A stretch of 50,720 bases of DNA from an uncultured Eubacterium sp. (GTDB lineage: Bacteria; Bacillota; Clostridia; Peptostreptococcales; Anaerovoracaceae). The notes below the pieces were generated by a model, which saw only the letters and a list, made by a program, of their open reading frames with translations, did not search any database and had not been told where the DNA came from. A program made the translations under genes and the position numbers. Numbering within the stretch: the stretch's first letter is position 1; every line of letters begins with the position of its first letter. Below are positions 33,069 through 42,255 of this stretch, in pieces. The stretch is taken from contig UQRM01000015.1 in assembly GCA_900543485.1 (NCBI GenBank), positions 1 to 50,720 of the forward strand, read 5' to 3'.

Positions 33069-33371
33069 ATGACGAAGGTAATATGCTCCATAACAAGGAA
33101 TGACGGACCGCTGTATTTCGAATGCGATGGACATTCGGATTACAGGAACAATGAAGGGTATAACGATGTATGCGCAGAGGTCTCCACACTATGTTGTATG
33201 CTCGTGCGATACATAGACTCGAAAGGCTATGTTCCGGCTGCATGTGAGGATGGCCATGTGAAGATAAACATTGAACGTTCCGACATGTTCATAAACGAAG
33301 TGTTTACGGCTGCAATGCTTGAATTTTCAGCACTTGCGGAGCGTTTTCCAGAGCACATAAAGGTGTACTGA
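33069..33371 (+). CDS. prp: Prp-type ribosomal-processing cysteine protease
   Basis: 100 residues. Homologous to Prp (YsxB), which trims ribosomal protein L27 in Firmicutes and matures capsid proteins of some staphylococcal phages. The catalytic pair is present: GHSDY with His22 and YNDVCAEVST with Cys35. It is placed between portal and scaffold, and the scaffold and major capsid proteins share an N-terminal motif (LHTHMF) which may be its processing site. A terminator hairpin follows. Confidence 0.85.
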   Translation: MTKVICSITRNDGPLYFECDGHSDYRNNEGYNDVCAEVSTLCCMLVRYIDSKGYVPAACEDGHVKINIERSDMFINEVFTAAMLEFSALAERFPEHIKVY

Positions 33372-33377
33372 TTACCT

Positions 33378-33458
33378 GGGGGGAGAGATATTCTCCCCCT
33401 TTTTTTATAATGCCGACAGAATACAGAGCCGTGTCTCTTTAAACCATGGAAAGGAACA
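33378..33458 (+). terminator. Terminator plus anti-ribosome-binding-site hairpin before the scaffold gene
   Basis: GGGGGAGA and TCTCCCCC (33379-33399) with loop GATAT and a seven-T run form a classic terminator. Then TGT-TCTTT (33432-33440, one bulged C) pairs with AAGGAACA (33451-33458), covering the scaffold gene's ribosome binding site GGAAAGGA. Confidence 0.65.
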
Positions 33459-33461
33459 GAT

Positions 33462-34385
33462 ATGAAAAAGGAAATTTTAGAAAAACTGCACACACACATG
33501 TTCGACGGAGAAGGCGGAGATGGTGGTGCAGCAGCCGGTACCCCGCAGGACGGGGGAGCAGAGTCCACAGCAGAGCCTACCGTGGTATATGGAAAGGCCG
33601 AGGCGGAAGGGGACGATGCTGGTCAGGTCGGCACTGACGAAGGAGAACCGGGAGAGGATGCTCAGGAAGGGGCAGACCCGGAAGCAGAGTTCAACGAGCT
33701 TATCAATGGGCAGTACAAGGACCAGTTTGATGCGCATGTGAAAAACATCATGTCGCAGAGGTTCAAGAACACAGAAGATTATCAGGAGACCATATCGAGC
33801 TACGATAAGGCGGTCGCTCCCCTTTATGCGATTTATGGCATCCGGCCCGGAGATGTTCAGGGACTCGAAAGAGCAATAGCAAGCGATGACAGTTTGTATG
33901 CGAGCAGAGCTGACGAAGCTGGGCTTACCGCACAGCAGTACAGGGAAAACCTGAGACTGCGTATGGAGGCCGAGCAGGGCAGAAGCTTGCAGGAGGAAAT
34001 GAGAAGACAGGCAGAGCGGCAAAAGACATTTGACAGGTGGGATAGCGAAGCGAGGGAGCTTAAAGACACGTTCCCGGCTTTCGACCTGCAAAGAGAGCTT
34101 AACAACGAGGACTTCCTCGCAAAGCTAAATGCAGGATATTCCGTACGAGATGCCTTCATGACCGCACACATGTCCGACATTTTATCGGGTGCAATGGGCG
34201 AAGTCAAGAGCGCTACGACGCAGAAAGTTGTGGAGAACATCCACACAAGGCAGGCTCGTCCGTCCGAGAACGCAGCAAGAACGCAGCAGGCCGTGGTTCG
34301 CAAAGCAGACCCATCGCATTGGACAGATGAAGATTTCGACGAGGTAGAACGAAGGGTACAGAACGGGGAAAGGATCGTGCTGTAG
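33462..34385 (+). CDS. Scaffolding protein
   Basis: 307 residues, highly charged and mostly helical, immediately before the major capsid gene. Acidic low-complexity region (about 18-75), then helices with QQYRENLRLRMEAEQG and EEMRRQAERQKTF typical of scaffolds; a basic C-terminal part may contact capsid protein. Its N-terminus, MKKEILEKLHTHMFDG, matches that of the capsid protein at LHTHMF. Confidence 0.8.
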   Translation: MKKEILEKLHTHMFDGEGGDGGAAAGTPQDGGAESTAEPTVVYGKAEAEGDDAGQVGTDEGEPGEDAQEGADPEAEFNELINGQYKDQFDAHVKNIMSQRFKNTEDYQETISSYDKAVAPLYAIYGIRPGDVQGLERAIASDDSLYASRADEAGLTAQQYRENLRLRMEAEQGRSLQEEMRRQAERQKTFDRWDSEARELKDTFPAFDLQRELNNEDFLAKLNAGYSVRDAFMTAHMSDILSGAMGEVKSATTQKVVENIHTRQARPSENAARTQQAVVRKADPSHWTDEDFDEVERRVQNGERIVL

Positions 34386-34421
34386 CTTATCTCTTGTCGA
34401 TGTGAGAAGGGAGAAAGGGAA

Positions 34422-35441
34422 ATGAGAGATTATTTAAAGAGGCTGCACACGCACATGTTTGAACAGCCGGCAGCAACAGGACCTAAACTGAATACGAATG
34501 TAACTACCCAGACGGGCTCCGGTAAGGATCTGTCGCCGGAAATGAAAACCTACTACGATAGAGTTCTTATCAGGACGGCAGAGGCTAAATTGGTGCATGA
34601 CCAGTTTGGGCAGAAGAGGCCTATTCCGGCCAGAAGCGGTAAGACGATAGAGTTTAGAAGGTTCTCGTCCCTGCCTAAGCAGATGACACCGCTGACAGAA
34701 GGCGTTACGCCAGACGGCCAGAGCATAAACGTTACGGCTATAACCGCGACGCTTGCCCAGTACGGTGGATACGTTGTATCGTCCGACCTTCTGGAGCTCA
34801 CGGCTATCGACAACATGCTGGTCGAGACCACGAAGATTCTGGGAAGACAGGCCGGAGAAACATCTGATGCTATAACCAGAGAGGTTCTTGCAGGGGGAAC
34901 GAACGTAAGATATGCGGGCGGAAAGACTTCCAGAACCAACATAACGGCCACGGACGTACTTACTGTCGCTGACATAAAGAAGGCTGTAAGGGACCTGAAA
35001 GCGAAGAACGCTGAAACCATAAACGGCTACTATGTAGCTATCATACACCCGGATGCGACTTATGACCTGTGGAACGACGATGAGTGGATAGAGGCTTCCA
35101 AGTATGCGGGCTCTGAGCAGATATTTAAGGGCGAGATAGGCAAGATGTACGGTGTAAGGTTCGTAGAGAGTACGGAGGCTAAGATATGGGAGGTCGGAGA
35201 CGGAACGAAGGTGTCCGTATACGGCACGCTCGTGCTGGGTGCAAATGCCTACGGCGTAACTACGCTGGGCGGAAGAGGAATCGAGCATATCGTAAAACAG
35301 AAGGGCTCTGCCGGTACGGGAGACCCGCTCAACCAGAGGTCGTCCATCGGCTGGAAGATGCTCAAGACTGCCAAGATACTCGTAGATGAGTACATGGTAA
35401 GAATCGAGCACTCTGCAACACTTCCGTCGGCAGCTAACTAG
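34422..35441 (+). CDS. Major capsid protein, N4-gp56 family
   Basis: 339 residues. Recognisable HK97-fold capsid of the N4-gp56 type: DLSPEMKTYYDRVLIRTAEA, ARSGKTIEFRRFSSLP, TATLAQYGGYVVSSDLL and the C-terminal GDPLNQRSSIGWKM. Starts MRDYLKRLHTHMFEQ, sharing LHTHMF with the scaffold, which suggests proteolytic removal of the N-terminus during maturation. Ribosome binding site GGGAGAAAGGGAA. Confidence 0.93.
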   Translation: MRDYLKRLHTHMFEQPAATGPKLNTNVTTQTGSGKDLSPEMKTYYDRVLIRTAEAKLVHDQFGQKRPIPARSGKTIEFRRFSSLPKQMTPLTEGVTPDGQSINVTAITATLAQYGGYVVSSDLLELTAIDNMLVETTKILGRQAGETSDAITREVLAGGTNVRYAGGKTSRTNITATDVLTVADIKKAVRDLKAKNAETINGYYVAIIHPDATYDLWNDDEWIEASKYAGSEQIFKGEIGKMYGVRFVESTEAKIWEVGDGTKVSVYGTLVLGANAYGVTTLGGRGIEHIVKQKGSAGTGDPLNQRSSIGWKMLKTAKILVDEYMVRIEHSATLPSAAN

Positions 35442-35455
35442 GAAAGGAGAACGCT

Positions 35456-35845
35456 ATGGATGATAATAAGACGATGGTAACTGAGGCTCTGGGAGCAGAG
35501 GTCATCGAGCAGTTAAAAGCGGAACTTAGAGAAGAGCTTAAGGCAGAGATGGCGGCAGAGGTGGCCGCCGCTCAGCCAAAGAGCAGGAAGACAAAGACTT
35601 CCGGCGAGACTAAGGCTCAGACCGAACGCTCCAATGAGAAGGTTCCGTATACGCTTCCAATAATAGATGGGGAGCCAGAAGAGGTGAACGTGACCGTAAA
35701 CGGGAAAACCTTGCAGATTCTGAGAGGCGAGCAGGTGATGATACCGAGAATGTATGCAGAGGTGCTCGACAATCAGGTAGCACAGGCGAGATTCTTCCGA
35801 AAATTCCAGAAGGAAATGCAGAATCAGGTTACCGAAATAGATTAA
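35456..35845 (+). CDS. Small capsid-associated protein
   Basis: 129 residues just after the capsid gene. N-terminal helix with repeated acidic/Ala content (LKAELREELKAEMAAEVAAA), a basic linker, and a compact C-terminal beta part (VNVTVNGKTLQILRGEQVMIP). It may be a head decoration or completion protein; position is the only support. Confidence 0.6.
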   Translation: MDDNKTMVTEALGAEVIEQLKAELREELKAEMAAEVAAAQPKSRKTKTSGETKAQTERSNEKVPYTLPIIDGEPEEVNVTVNGKTLQILRGEQVMIPRMYAEVLDNQVAQARFFRKFQKEMQNQVTEID

Positions 35846-35874
35846 TAGTCTTAACATAACAAAATCAATCGCGG

Positions 35875-35920
35875 AGGGAGTGGCGGAAGCCGCTCTTTTC
35901 GTTTTTTGGAGGGGAAAGGG
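35875..35920 (+). terminator. Terminator with alternative RBS pairing before the BppU-like gene
   Basis: GAGTGGC-GGAA-GCCGCTC (35878-35895) followed by TTTTCGTTTTTT is a typical terminator. CTCTTTTC (35893-35900) can also pair with GGAAAGGG (35913-35920), the ribosome binding site for the gene at 35921, so terminator and RBS-blocking structures exclude each other. Confidence 0.6.
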
Positions 35921-36979
35921 ATGAATTATAAGGAATTTAACATATCGGTACCGATAAACACCAACAACGTGTCTGTGGTGGACGGTATCGTGCAGTACGA
36001 TACGGCCAACATCGTTAATGTGCGGCTCATGGACGGCGTGGAAGCCTTCGACTTTACCGGATACACCGAAGTATTCATAGAGATTTTAAAGCCGGACGGC
36101 ACGCATATACAGACTTGCGTAACGGACGATCCAGAGGTGAACGAGGACAATAACCCGTATACGATACATGTGGTCGACCCAAAGGAAGGTCGTATATCTT
36201 TCAACTTGCAGGGGCAGGCGACGATACTCACCGGGACACATTTCGGGCAGATAATGATAACATCGGGCGGCAAGATTCTTACAACGGCGCGCATAAACTA
36301 CTATGTTGGCGATACGCTTCAAAGCGACGCAGACCCGAGCGAGATAACATCTTCTGGGGAATATAGCTCGCTCAGGACTCTTATAGCCCGTAACTCTGCC
36401 ATTGCTGCGGCGGAGCGGGACAGGGTAGACGCAGAAACGCTCAGAAAGCTGGCAGAGCTCGCAAGAGAGGGCAGAATGGACGAGCTTGAGGATGCGATAA
36501 CCGCATATCTCAATAACGCAGTATCTTACGTGGAGCAGACGGAAGACTATATGGAGCAGGCGCAGCAGTTTGCACAGCTGGCGCAGAATCCATCTGCGGA
36601 GATTATAGCAAACCTCATATCGCAGCTAGGGCTTGCATCGGAAGACTATGTGGACGATTCCATTTCCACGGCAACAAAGAACTTCGATGCCGGAAATTAT
36701 ACGGACGGAGCAGATGCGAAGAAGTTGCTCAAGGCTCGCAGAGGAAGTGACGATGATATACCGACGCTGGAAGTGGGCGAGTTTGGCTTTTCCATAGATA
36801 TAGGAACGGCGTACATAGGGGGAAGCTCCGGGAACATACCGCTCAATGGTGTCTATGTAGCAGGTGCAACGGCACCGGAAAGAAAGGATCTGCTCTGGAT
36901 AGACACATCGGCCGGAGGAACGATAAAATATTGGGATGGCGATTCGTGGGAGCCGACAGCAACGGCTACATTTGCATAG
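35921..36979 (+). CDS. BppU-like fibre protein
   Basis: 352 residues. N-terminal ~140 residues look like the BppU/DUF2479 domain of Firmicute phage baseplates: NTNNVSVVDGIVQYDTANIVNVRLMDG, FDFTGYTEVFIEI, GQIMITSGGKI. A helical shaft (~165-230) and a C-terminal beta part (GEFGFSIDIGTAYIGG, LLWIDTSAGGTIKYWDGD) follow, as in head or tail fibres. A baseplate-type domain in a short-tailed phage directly after head genes suggests a head or neck fibre. Start ATG 35921; an upstream GTG is not supported. Confidence 0.7.
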   Translation: MNYKEFNISVPINTNNVSVVDGIVQYDTANIVNVRLMDGVEAFDFTGYTEVFIEILKPDGTHIQTCVTDDPEVNEDNNPYTIHVVDPKEGRISFNLQGQATILTGTHFGQIMITSGGKILTTARINYYVGDTLQSDADPSEITSSGEYSSLRTLIARNSAIAAAERDRVDAETLRKLAELAREGRMDELEDAITAYLNNAVSYVEQTEDYMEQAQQFAQLAQNPSAEIIANLISQLGLASEDYVDDSISTATKNFDAGNYTDGADAKKLLKARRGSDDDIPTLEVGEFGFSIDIGTAYIGGSSGNIPLNGVYVAGATAPERKDLLWIDTSAGGTIKYWDGDSWEPTATATFA

Positions 36980-36991
36980 GAGGGATGTGCG

Positions 36992-38554
36992 ATGGCGAGA
37001 TTACTATCGAGTAAAAAATCCACCTATGGCAGCCCGTATGCCTACTATACACTGGACGTATCTGTGGCCAGCAGGACGCCGACTGCGGTTAAGCTTTCGG
37101 TTACCGTAACAGCGAGGCTCCAGTATTCACAAAGCTGGCTGGGGACGGGAAGAGGATACGGGCTTGTGGCCGGCATTTATGTGGGCGGCGCATGGCACAC
37201 GTTTACCATAAAAAGCGAGAGCGTAACATGGCGAGGAACAGCAAACCATTCTGTAAGTACGACGATAACCGTTTCTGCGGCTGCGGCAACGGCATCACTT
37301 ACGGGAGTATATTTCAGGGTGCTGCGTACAACCGGCGGGGGTACGTCAGCCAGGCTCGATCAGGTGAAAGTCGGTAATATAGGCATTGGCAGCGTAACGG
37401 CAACGTACAGCAATGTTAAGCTTGCAGCCGGCAGTATCTACCAGACGAAGGCGACGCTCACGTTGTCCGGTGTTCCAAAGTCTGTGGGATACGCAAGGAT
37501 AATAAGGTGGTATAACGGTAGTACGCAGATAGGAACGACATCCATAAGCGCCTCTTCGGCGGCGACATCGTTTACCTGCGCACTTTCTGGCCTGCTTCCA
37601 AATACGGACTACACTGCGAAGGCGGTAGTGTACAGCGGAAACACAGCGCTGTGCACAAAGACTGTAGTAGTATCAACGCCGCAGGAAACCGGAACACTTT
37701 CTCTTTCTGCTGCGGCTACATATCTTACCGCCAGCGTGGGTGATATGTTCAATCTGCCGAATTACACAAGGAGTATAGAGTTTTATATAAAGAAATCCGC
37801 AGACGCAGACTATGCGCTCTTTACCACGAAAACAGCGCAGGGAACGTCGATAAGCGCTAGTCTCACGGGCCTGATATCCAACGTGAAATATGATGTCATG
37901 ATCCGCATAAAAAACGGCAGCACGATTCTGAAAACCTTGAGCGCTACAATGGCGACGACCAAAGACACGTCGCTGGTGCCGACTGCGAGAATAGAGAACA
38001 TAACGCAGAGGCTGGGGACGCGTAACTGTACGGTAACATGGATTGTGGATAAGGAGATTGCCGGAACCACGTACACAATGCAGGCGAAAAAGGCTGGCGA
38101 TTCAGACTGGACAACGCTTGCGACGCTGACAAGCTTTGCATCTCCGTATGTGGTAACGGCAAAGGCCGGGAATATAGATACGACATTCAGGATATCGTCT
38201 GAAAACGCAGCTGTGGCGGCTAGTGTCACCAACTACAGCAATGAGTATGCGCTGTATGTTCGCGACGACTTTGTCTGGGATTCTCCGAAAACAGCCGGCC
38301 AGCCGATGGTAATAACGGCGAATGAGTGGAACAGACTGCGTGAGTATGCCATCTCACGAAATCGTGAGGCGGGCAATGTGGTTGATATACCAATGGTAAA
38401 GCAGGGCGATGCCATAACAGCTGGCATCTACAACACCATGAAAAACGCCATAAATCAGGTCAGCGCGGTGGGCGTATCTAATAAGACTCGCGGGGATGTT
38501 ATAACGGCGGCCGACATAGATGCGCTGCGGGTGGCCATCAACAATGTAGCTTAG
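36992..38554 (+). CDS. Fibre protein A, N-terminal domain shared with fibre protein B
   Basis: 520 residues, Thr/Ser/Ala-rich and beta-rich. The first ~130 residues (SPYAYYTLDVSVASRTPTAV, RLQYSQSWLGTG, GGGTSARL) are clearly paralogous to the N-terminus of the protein at 42256. The middle contains FN3-like repeats (ALSGLLPNTDYTAKAVVY and SLTGLISNVKYDVMIRI). The C-terminal ~80 residues are helical (ANEWNRLREYAISRNREAGN). Likely a surface-binding fibre of the virion. Confidence 0.75.
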   Translation: MARLLSSKKSTYGSPYAYYTLDVSVASRTPTAVKLSVTVTARLQYSQSWLGTGRGYGLVAGIYVGGAWHTFTIKSESVTWRGTANHSVSTTITVSAAAATASLTGVYFRVLRTTGGGTSARLDQVKVGNIGIGSVTATYSNVKLAAGSIYQTKATLTLSGVPKSVGYARIIRWYNGSTQIGTTSISASSAATSFTCALSGLLPNTDYTAKAVVYSGNTALCTKTVVVSTPQETGTLSLSAAATYLTASVGDMFNLPNYTRSIEFYIKKSADADYALFTTKTAQGTSISASLTGLISNVKYDVMIRIKNGSTILKTLSATMATTKDTSLVPTARIENITQRLGTRNCTVTWIVDKEIAGTTYTMQAKKAGDSDWTTLATLTSFASPYVVTAKAGNIDTTFRISSENAAVAASVTNYSNEYALYVRDDFVWDSPKTAGQPMVITANEWNRLREYAISRNREAGNVVDIPMVKQGDAITAGIYNTMKNAINQVSAVGVSNKTRGDVITAADIDALRVAINNVA

Positions 38555-38612
38555 GGGCGAGATATCGTCCCTATTTTTTTATACTCGTCTCAAAGGTGGA
38601 AAGGAGACGAGT
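38553..38612 (+). terminator. Terminator and anti-RBS hairpin before the adaptor gene
   Basis: AGGGGCGA-GATA-TCGTCCCT (38553-38572) then TTTTTTT. Directly after, ACTCGTCTC (38583-38591) pairs perfectly with GAGACGAGT (38604-38612); the loop and 3' arm contain the GGAAAGGAG ribosome binding site of the gene at 38614. Confidence 0.7.
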
Positions 38613-38613
38613 A

Positions 38614-38982
38614 ATGAGGTTATCAGAAGCTATAGAACAGGTGAAAAAGGAGAAGCCCCACTCGTTCAGTATGGATCATTGTACGGTATTTATCAACGAG
38701 GTGGAGGCATCTGTGCAGGAGTACTTGGGGATTCCTGCGGATGAATGGAAGAAATACGACTGGAAAGAGGATGGCAATGCGGTTCTTATTGCGCCGGAGC
38801 CATACAGTGCATTATACATAAGCTGGCTCAAGGCGAAGATAGATTACGCCAACGAAGAATATGAATCCTACGCCACCAATCAGGCGCAATTTGAAGCGGA
38901 CTTCACGGAGTTTAAAGCGTGGGCTGTCAGAGAGGATAGAATCCGCAAAGAGCTCCCGACGAAGATAAAGAACTGGTGGTGA
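38614..38982 (+). CDS. Putative head-tail adaptor
   Basis: 122 residues from ATG 38614; a GTG at 38596 is inside the ribosome-binding hairpin. Helical with SALYISWLKAKIDYANEEYESYATNQAQFEADF, the pattern of gp6/gp4-like adaptors that bridge portal and tail. Placed before the tail hub gene. No catalytic motif. Confidence 0.5.
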   Translation: MRLSEAIEQVKKEKPHSFSMDHCTVFINEVEASVQEYLGIPADEWKKYDWKEDGNAVLIAPEPYSALYISWLKAKIDYANEEYESYATNQAQFEADFTEFKAWAVREDRIRKELPTKIKNWW

Positions 38983-38986
38983 TGAT

Positions 38987-40585
38987 ATGAGACTTGTGGC
39001 ACCAGTTTACAAATTTAACCCGCGTCAGGAGCGGATATTGGAATTTAAAGGGTATAACAGGAAGACTGTCATCGACGACGGGGAAATGAGGGACATGTAC
39101 AACCTCAGCTCCGACGAATTTCCTTGCCTTTCGCAGCGTAAGCCCCGTGCGGTTTACGACGAGGGATTTGAATATCCGACGGCTATGATAACGAAGAATA
39201 AGAAACTGGCTGTAATATCCAACAAGCAGTTTTCCTATGATGGCGTGATATATCCGTCGCTTAAGCTCTCCGATGAGACGTACATGGTTCCGATAAACTC
39301 GAAAATATGTTTCTTCCCGGAGAAGAAGTATTTCGATGTAGTCATCGAGGATATCGGCGATATGGCAGCAGAAGAAAGCCTCGAAGATGTTGAGGTGACT
39401 ATAACCACATCGACGCTTACATTCCCATCAGGGAACTTCTCGGCGAAGTTTTTCATCGGCGACGCTGTTCAGATAAAGGCCAAGGGGGAAGGAACAGAAG
39501 ATCTGAACATATCGGCGGTGATACAGGCTATTACCGCAACTTCGATAACCTTCCCGGATGAGACGTTTATCTCCCTCATTGCCGAAGGCGAGACGGAGAA
39601 GAAGATAACGGTTGACAGTATCACGGTGGATAGGAGCTGTCCAGACTTAGATTTCGTTATGGAAGCGGGTAATCGGCTTTGGGGAGTATCGAATAAGGAT
39701 AACACGATATATGCCTGCAAGCTGGGAGACCCCACAAACTGGACGTACTACCAGAGCACGTCGCTTGATTCCTTTTATGCAACACAGGGAACGGATGGCG
39801 AGTGGACGGGGTGTGCAGCCTACAGTAAACACCTTCTGTTCTTTAAAGAAGATTATATCCACAAAGTATACGGGAGCACTCCAGCGAGCTACCAGATAGA
39901 GACAGCACAGTGTCACGCGCTGGAAAAAGGCAGCAGTAAGAGCGTGGCCATTATAAACGAAACCGTGCTGTACAAGTCGCGGCTGGGCATTATGGCTTAC
40001 TCTGGTGGCGTTCCGATGCTGATATCCGAAAACTTCGGAACAGACATATATACGGACGCTGTCGCGGGGACAGACGGGATAAAGTATGTCGTTTCCGTGC
40101 TTGAGGGCGGGGAGCCGAGGCTTCTCGTGTACGATATGGAACGTTTTCTGTGGCACAAAGAAGACCACATGAGGGCAAGAGATTTCTGTTACCACGATGG
40201 GCGCCTCCTTTGCATAAACGACGACGACAACAAGATATACGAAATGATTCCTTCCGGTGAGGTAGAGGAAAAAGAACCTATAGAGTGGATGGCTGAGCTG
40301 GGGCCGTTCGATGAGTTTATTGAGGACAAGAAGGTCTATTCACGGCTTAAGATGCGCCTTAAGCTCGCCGACCTTGCGGAGCTCACGGTGATGATAAGCG
40401 TTGATGACGGCGACTGGGAGAGGATAGAACATCTGAATGCAGAATATGACAGAGCCATCGTACTCCCGATAGTGCCGCGCAGATGCGACAAGTTTGCTGT
40501 CCGCTTTGAGGGGAAGGGCAGGTGTCGTATTGAGTCCCTTGTAAGGGAATACAGGCAAGGGACTATAAACGGGGGTGTCAGGTAA
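38987..40585 (+). CDS. Tail hub/stabilisation protein, beta-propeller-like
   Basis: 532 residues. Repeated beta strands with GNRLWGVSNKDNTIYACKLGDPTNWTYY, TGCAAYSKHLLFFKEDYIHKVYG and RFLWHKEDHMRARDFCYHDGRLLCIND resemble P22 gp10-like or nozzle proteins of short tails. No enzymatic motif. Overlaps the next gene by one base (TAATG). Confidence 0.65.
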   Translation: MRLVAPVYKFNPRQERILEFKGYNRKTVIDDGEMRDMYNLSSDEFPCLSQRKPRAVYDEGFEYPTAMITKNKKLAVISNKQFSYDGVIYPSLKLSDETYMVPINSKICFFPEKKYFDVVIEDIGDMAAEESLEDVEVTITTSTLTFPSGNFSAKFFIGDAVQIKAKGEGTEDLNISAVIQAITATSITFPDETFISLIAEGETEKKITVDSITVDRSCPDLDFVMEAGNRLWGVSNKDNTIYACKLGDPTNWTYYQSTSLDSFYATQGTDGEWTGCAAYSKHLLFFKEDYIHKVYGSTPASYQIETAQCHALEKGSSKSVAIINETVLYKSRLGIMAYSGGVPMLISENFGTDIYTDAVAGTDGIKYVVSVLEGGEPRLLVYDMERFLWHKEDHMRARDFCYHDGRLLCINDDDNKIYEMIPSGEVEEKEPIEWMAELGPFDEFIEDKKVYSRLKMRLKLADLAELTVMISVDDGDWERIEHLNAEYDRAIVLPIVPRRCDKFAVRFEGKGRCRIESLVREYRQGTINGGVR

Positions 40586-42252
40586 TGGGAATGATACTCG
40601 AGTATGACCAAAGCCCGAACGCCACCGTAGATCAGAAGGTGAGCACCCTGAAAGATTCGGTACAGCGAGCCCTCGAAGATGTTAAACAGAACACCGAAGG
40701 CAGGCCGGGAGCGCCGGGTGTCGGAATCGAAGAAATTATAGAACAGTGGCTGCTTTCGACCTCCAAGATTTCCCCGATTGGAACATGGGTATATGTGGAG
40801 GAGAGACCTGAGTGGAAGCCTAACCATTATTTCTGGACACGTAATGAGGTTCATTATACGGACGGAAACATAAGGTATACGACTCCGGGGCTTGCGGATG
40901 CGCTAAACAGGGCCTATGAGGCGGCATACGAGGCCGGGGATATCCTGGGTGATATCGAGACTACCGTATCCACCATAGAGCAGACTGTGGAGGAAATAAC
41001 CCAGCTGGCCAATGAGTCAAAAGAGCTTGCGCAGCAGGCGCAATCGGCGGCGGAGAGTGCAAACGAGCAGGTAGACCAGGTATCGGGAGAAATTGCGACT
41101 GCAAACCAGCAGATAGCGACCCTTGTGCAGGAACTTGAAACGCTGGAAAGCACCATGGAGGCGAGTTATGCCACTAAAGGGGAATTAACCGAGATAAGTA
41201 CCAGCCTCGGCACCCAGATACAGCAGAATGCGGCACAGATATCGTCAACGGCTTCGGCTGTGCAGCAGGTGGATATTGATGCTAAACAGGCTCTGCAGGA
41301 CGCGGCAGACGCGGCAGAGGTGGCGGCACAGGCTCAGCAGAACGCTACAGATGCCCAGAACAAATACACGCAGTTAAAGCAGCAGGCGGATGTTACAGAT
41401 GAGCAGCTCGCTGTAGCGCAAGAAGCTGTGGAAGAGGCTCAGGCGGCGGCGGACGCCGCTCAGGAAGCCGCGGACGCGGCAGCGGCAGCAGCGGACTCAC
41501 TTGACGACCGAGTAACGATTGCAGAAACGCAGATAACGCAGCACGCTGAGCAGATTGCTCTTAGGGCTACAAAGACTGAAATGGAGGCAGCCGACGATGC
41601 GACGCTTGCCAGTGCTAAATCCTATGCTGACGCCCAGATAGAGATAAGCGCAGATGGCATAAAATCCACGGTTTCTGAAACATATGCAACTAAAGCGGAA
41701 AATGAGGTAACAGCTTCGGCGGTTGATGCTCTTGATGATACGGTAAACGGAAAATACGAAGTCCAGCTTGATGACGAAGGAAATCCTGTATTGGATGATG
41801 ACGGAAATCCCGTGCAGATCTACACAGAGGGTATAAAAGACTCTGTAGCCAATATAGAAGAGTTGACCTCCGACATGGATGAGACCGTGACAAGGCTTGA
41901 CACTGACTTTGGTGCACTAGAACAGCGTTTTTCATCTGTAGAACAAACAGCAAATAACATCAATATCAACTTTGGAGAACTGGGCAACGACATGAAGTCG
42001 TGGTTCGATTTCAGTGAAGAAGGGGTACTTGAAATCGGAAAATCGGAAAGCCCTGTAGTTTCGCGACAGACGAATGAGTCGTATGCGTTCGTTGAAAAGT
42101 CCACAAGCAAGGAGCTCTTGAGGCTTGATACAGAGGGAGCAACTGTAGACACTCTCAATTCAGACCAACTCAGAGTAGGTAGAGAAAATCCTCAATGGGC
42201 AACAAGACTCGGGGCCAACGGAAACCTTGATGATGTGTGGATTGGGGGTTAG
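40585..42252 (+). CDS. Coiled-coil tail fibre
   Basis: 555 residues. Short N-terminal attachment part, a mini collagen-like GRPGAPG, a head domain around GTWVYVEERPEWKPNHYFW, then a very long Ala/Gln-rich coiled coil (about 110-400; TIEQTVEEITQLANESKELAQQAQSAAESA and many AADAAQ repeats) and a C-terminal part ending VGRENPQWATRLGANGN. Trimeric fibre shafts have this composition. The next gene follows after three bases. Confidence 0.75.
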   Translation: MGMILEYDQSPNATVDQKVSTLKDSVQRALEDVKQNTEGRPGAPGVGIEEIIEQWLLSTSKISPIGTWVYVEERPEWKPNHYFWTRNEVHYTDGNIRYTTPGLADALNRAYEAAYEAGDILGDIETTVSTIEQTVEEITQLANESKELAQQAQSAAESANEQVDQVSGEIATANQQIATLVQELETLESTMEASYATKGELTEISTSLGTQIQQNAAQISSTASAVQQVDIDAKQALQDAADAAEVAAQAQQNATDAQNKYTQLKQQADVTDEQLAVAQEAVEEAQAAADAAQEAADAAAAAADSLDDRVTIAETQITQHAEQIALRATKTEMEAADDATLASAKSYADAQIEISADGIKSTVSETYATKAENEVTASAVDALDDTVNGKYEVQLDDEGNPVLDDDGNPVQIYTEGIKDSVANIEELTSDMDETVTRLDTDFGALEQRFSSVEQTANNININFGELGNDMKSWFDFSEEGVLEIGKSESPVVSRQTNESYAFVEKSTSKELLRLDTEGATVDTLNSDQLRVGRENPQWATRLGANGNLDDVWIGG

Positions 42253-42255
42253 AGA

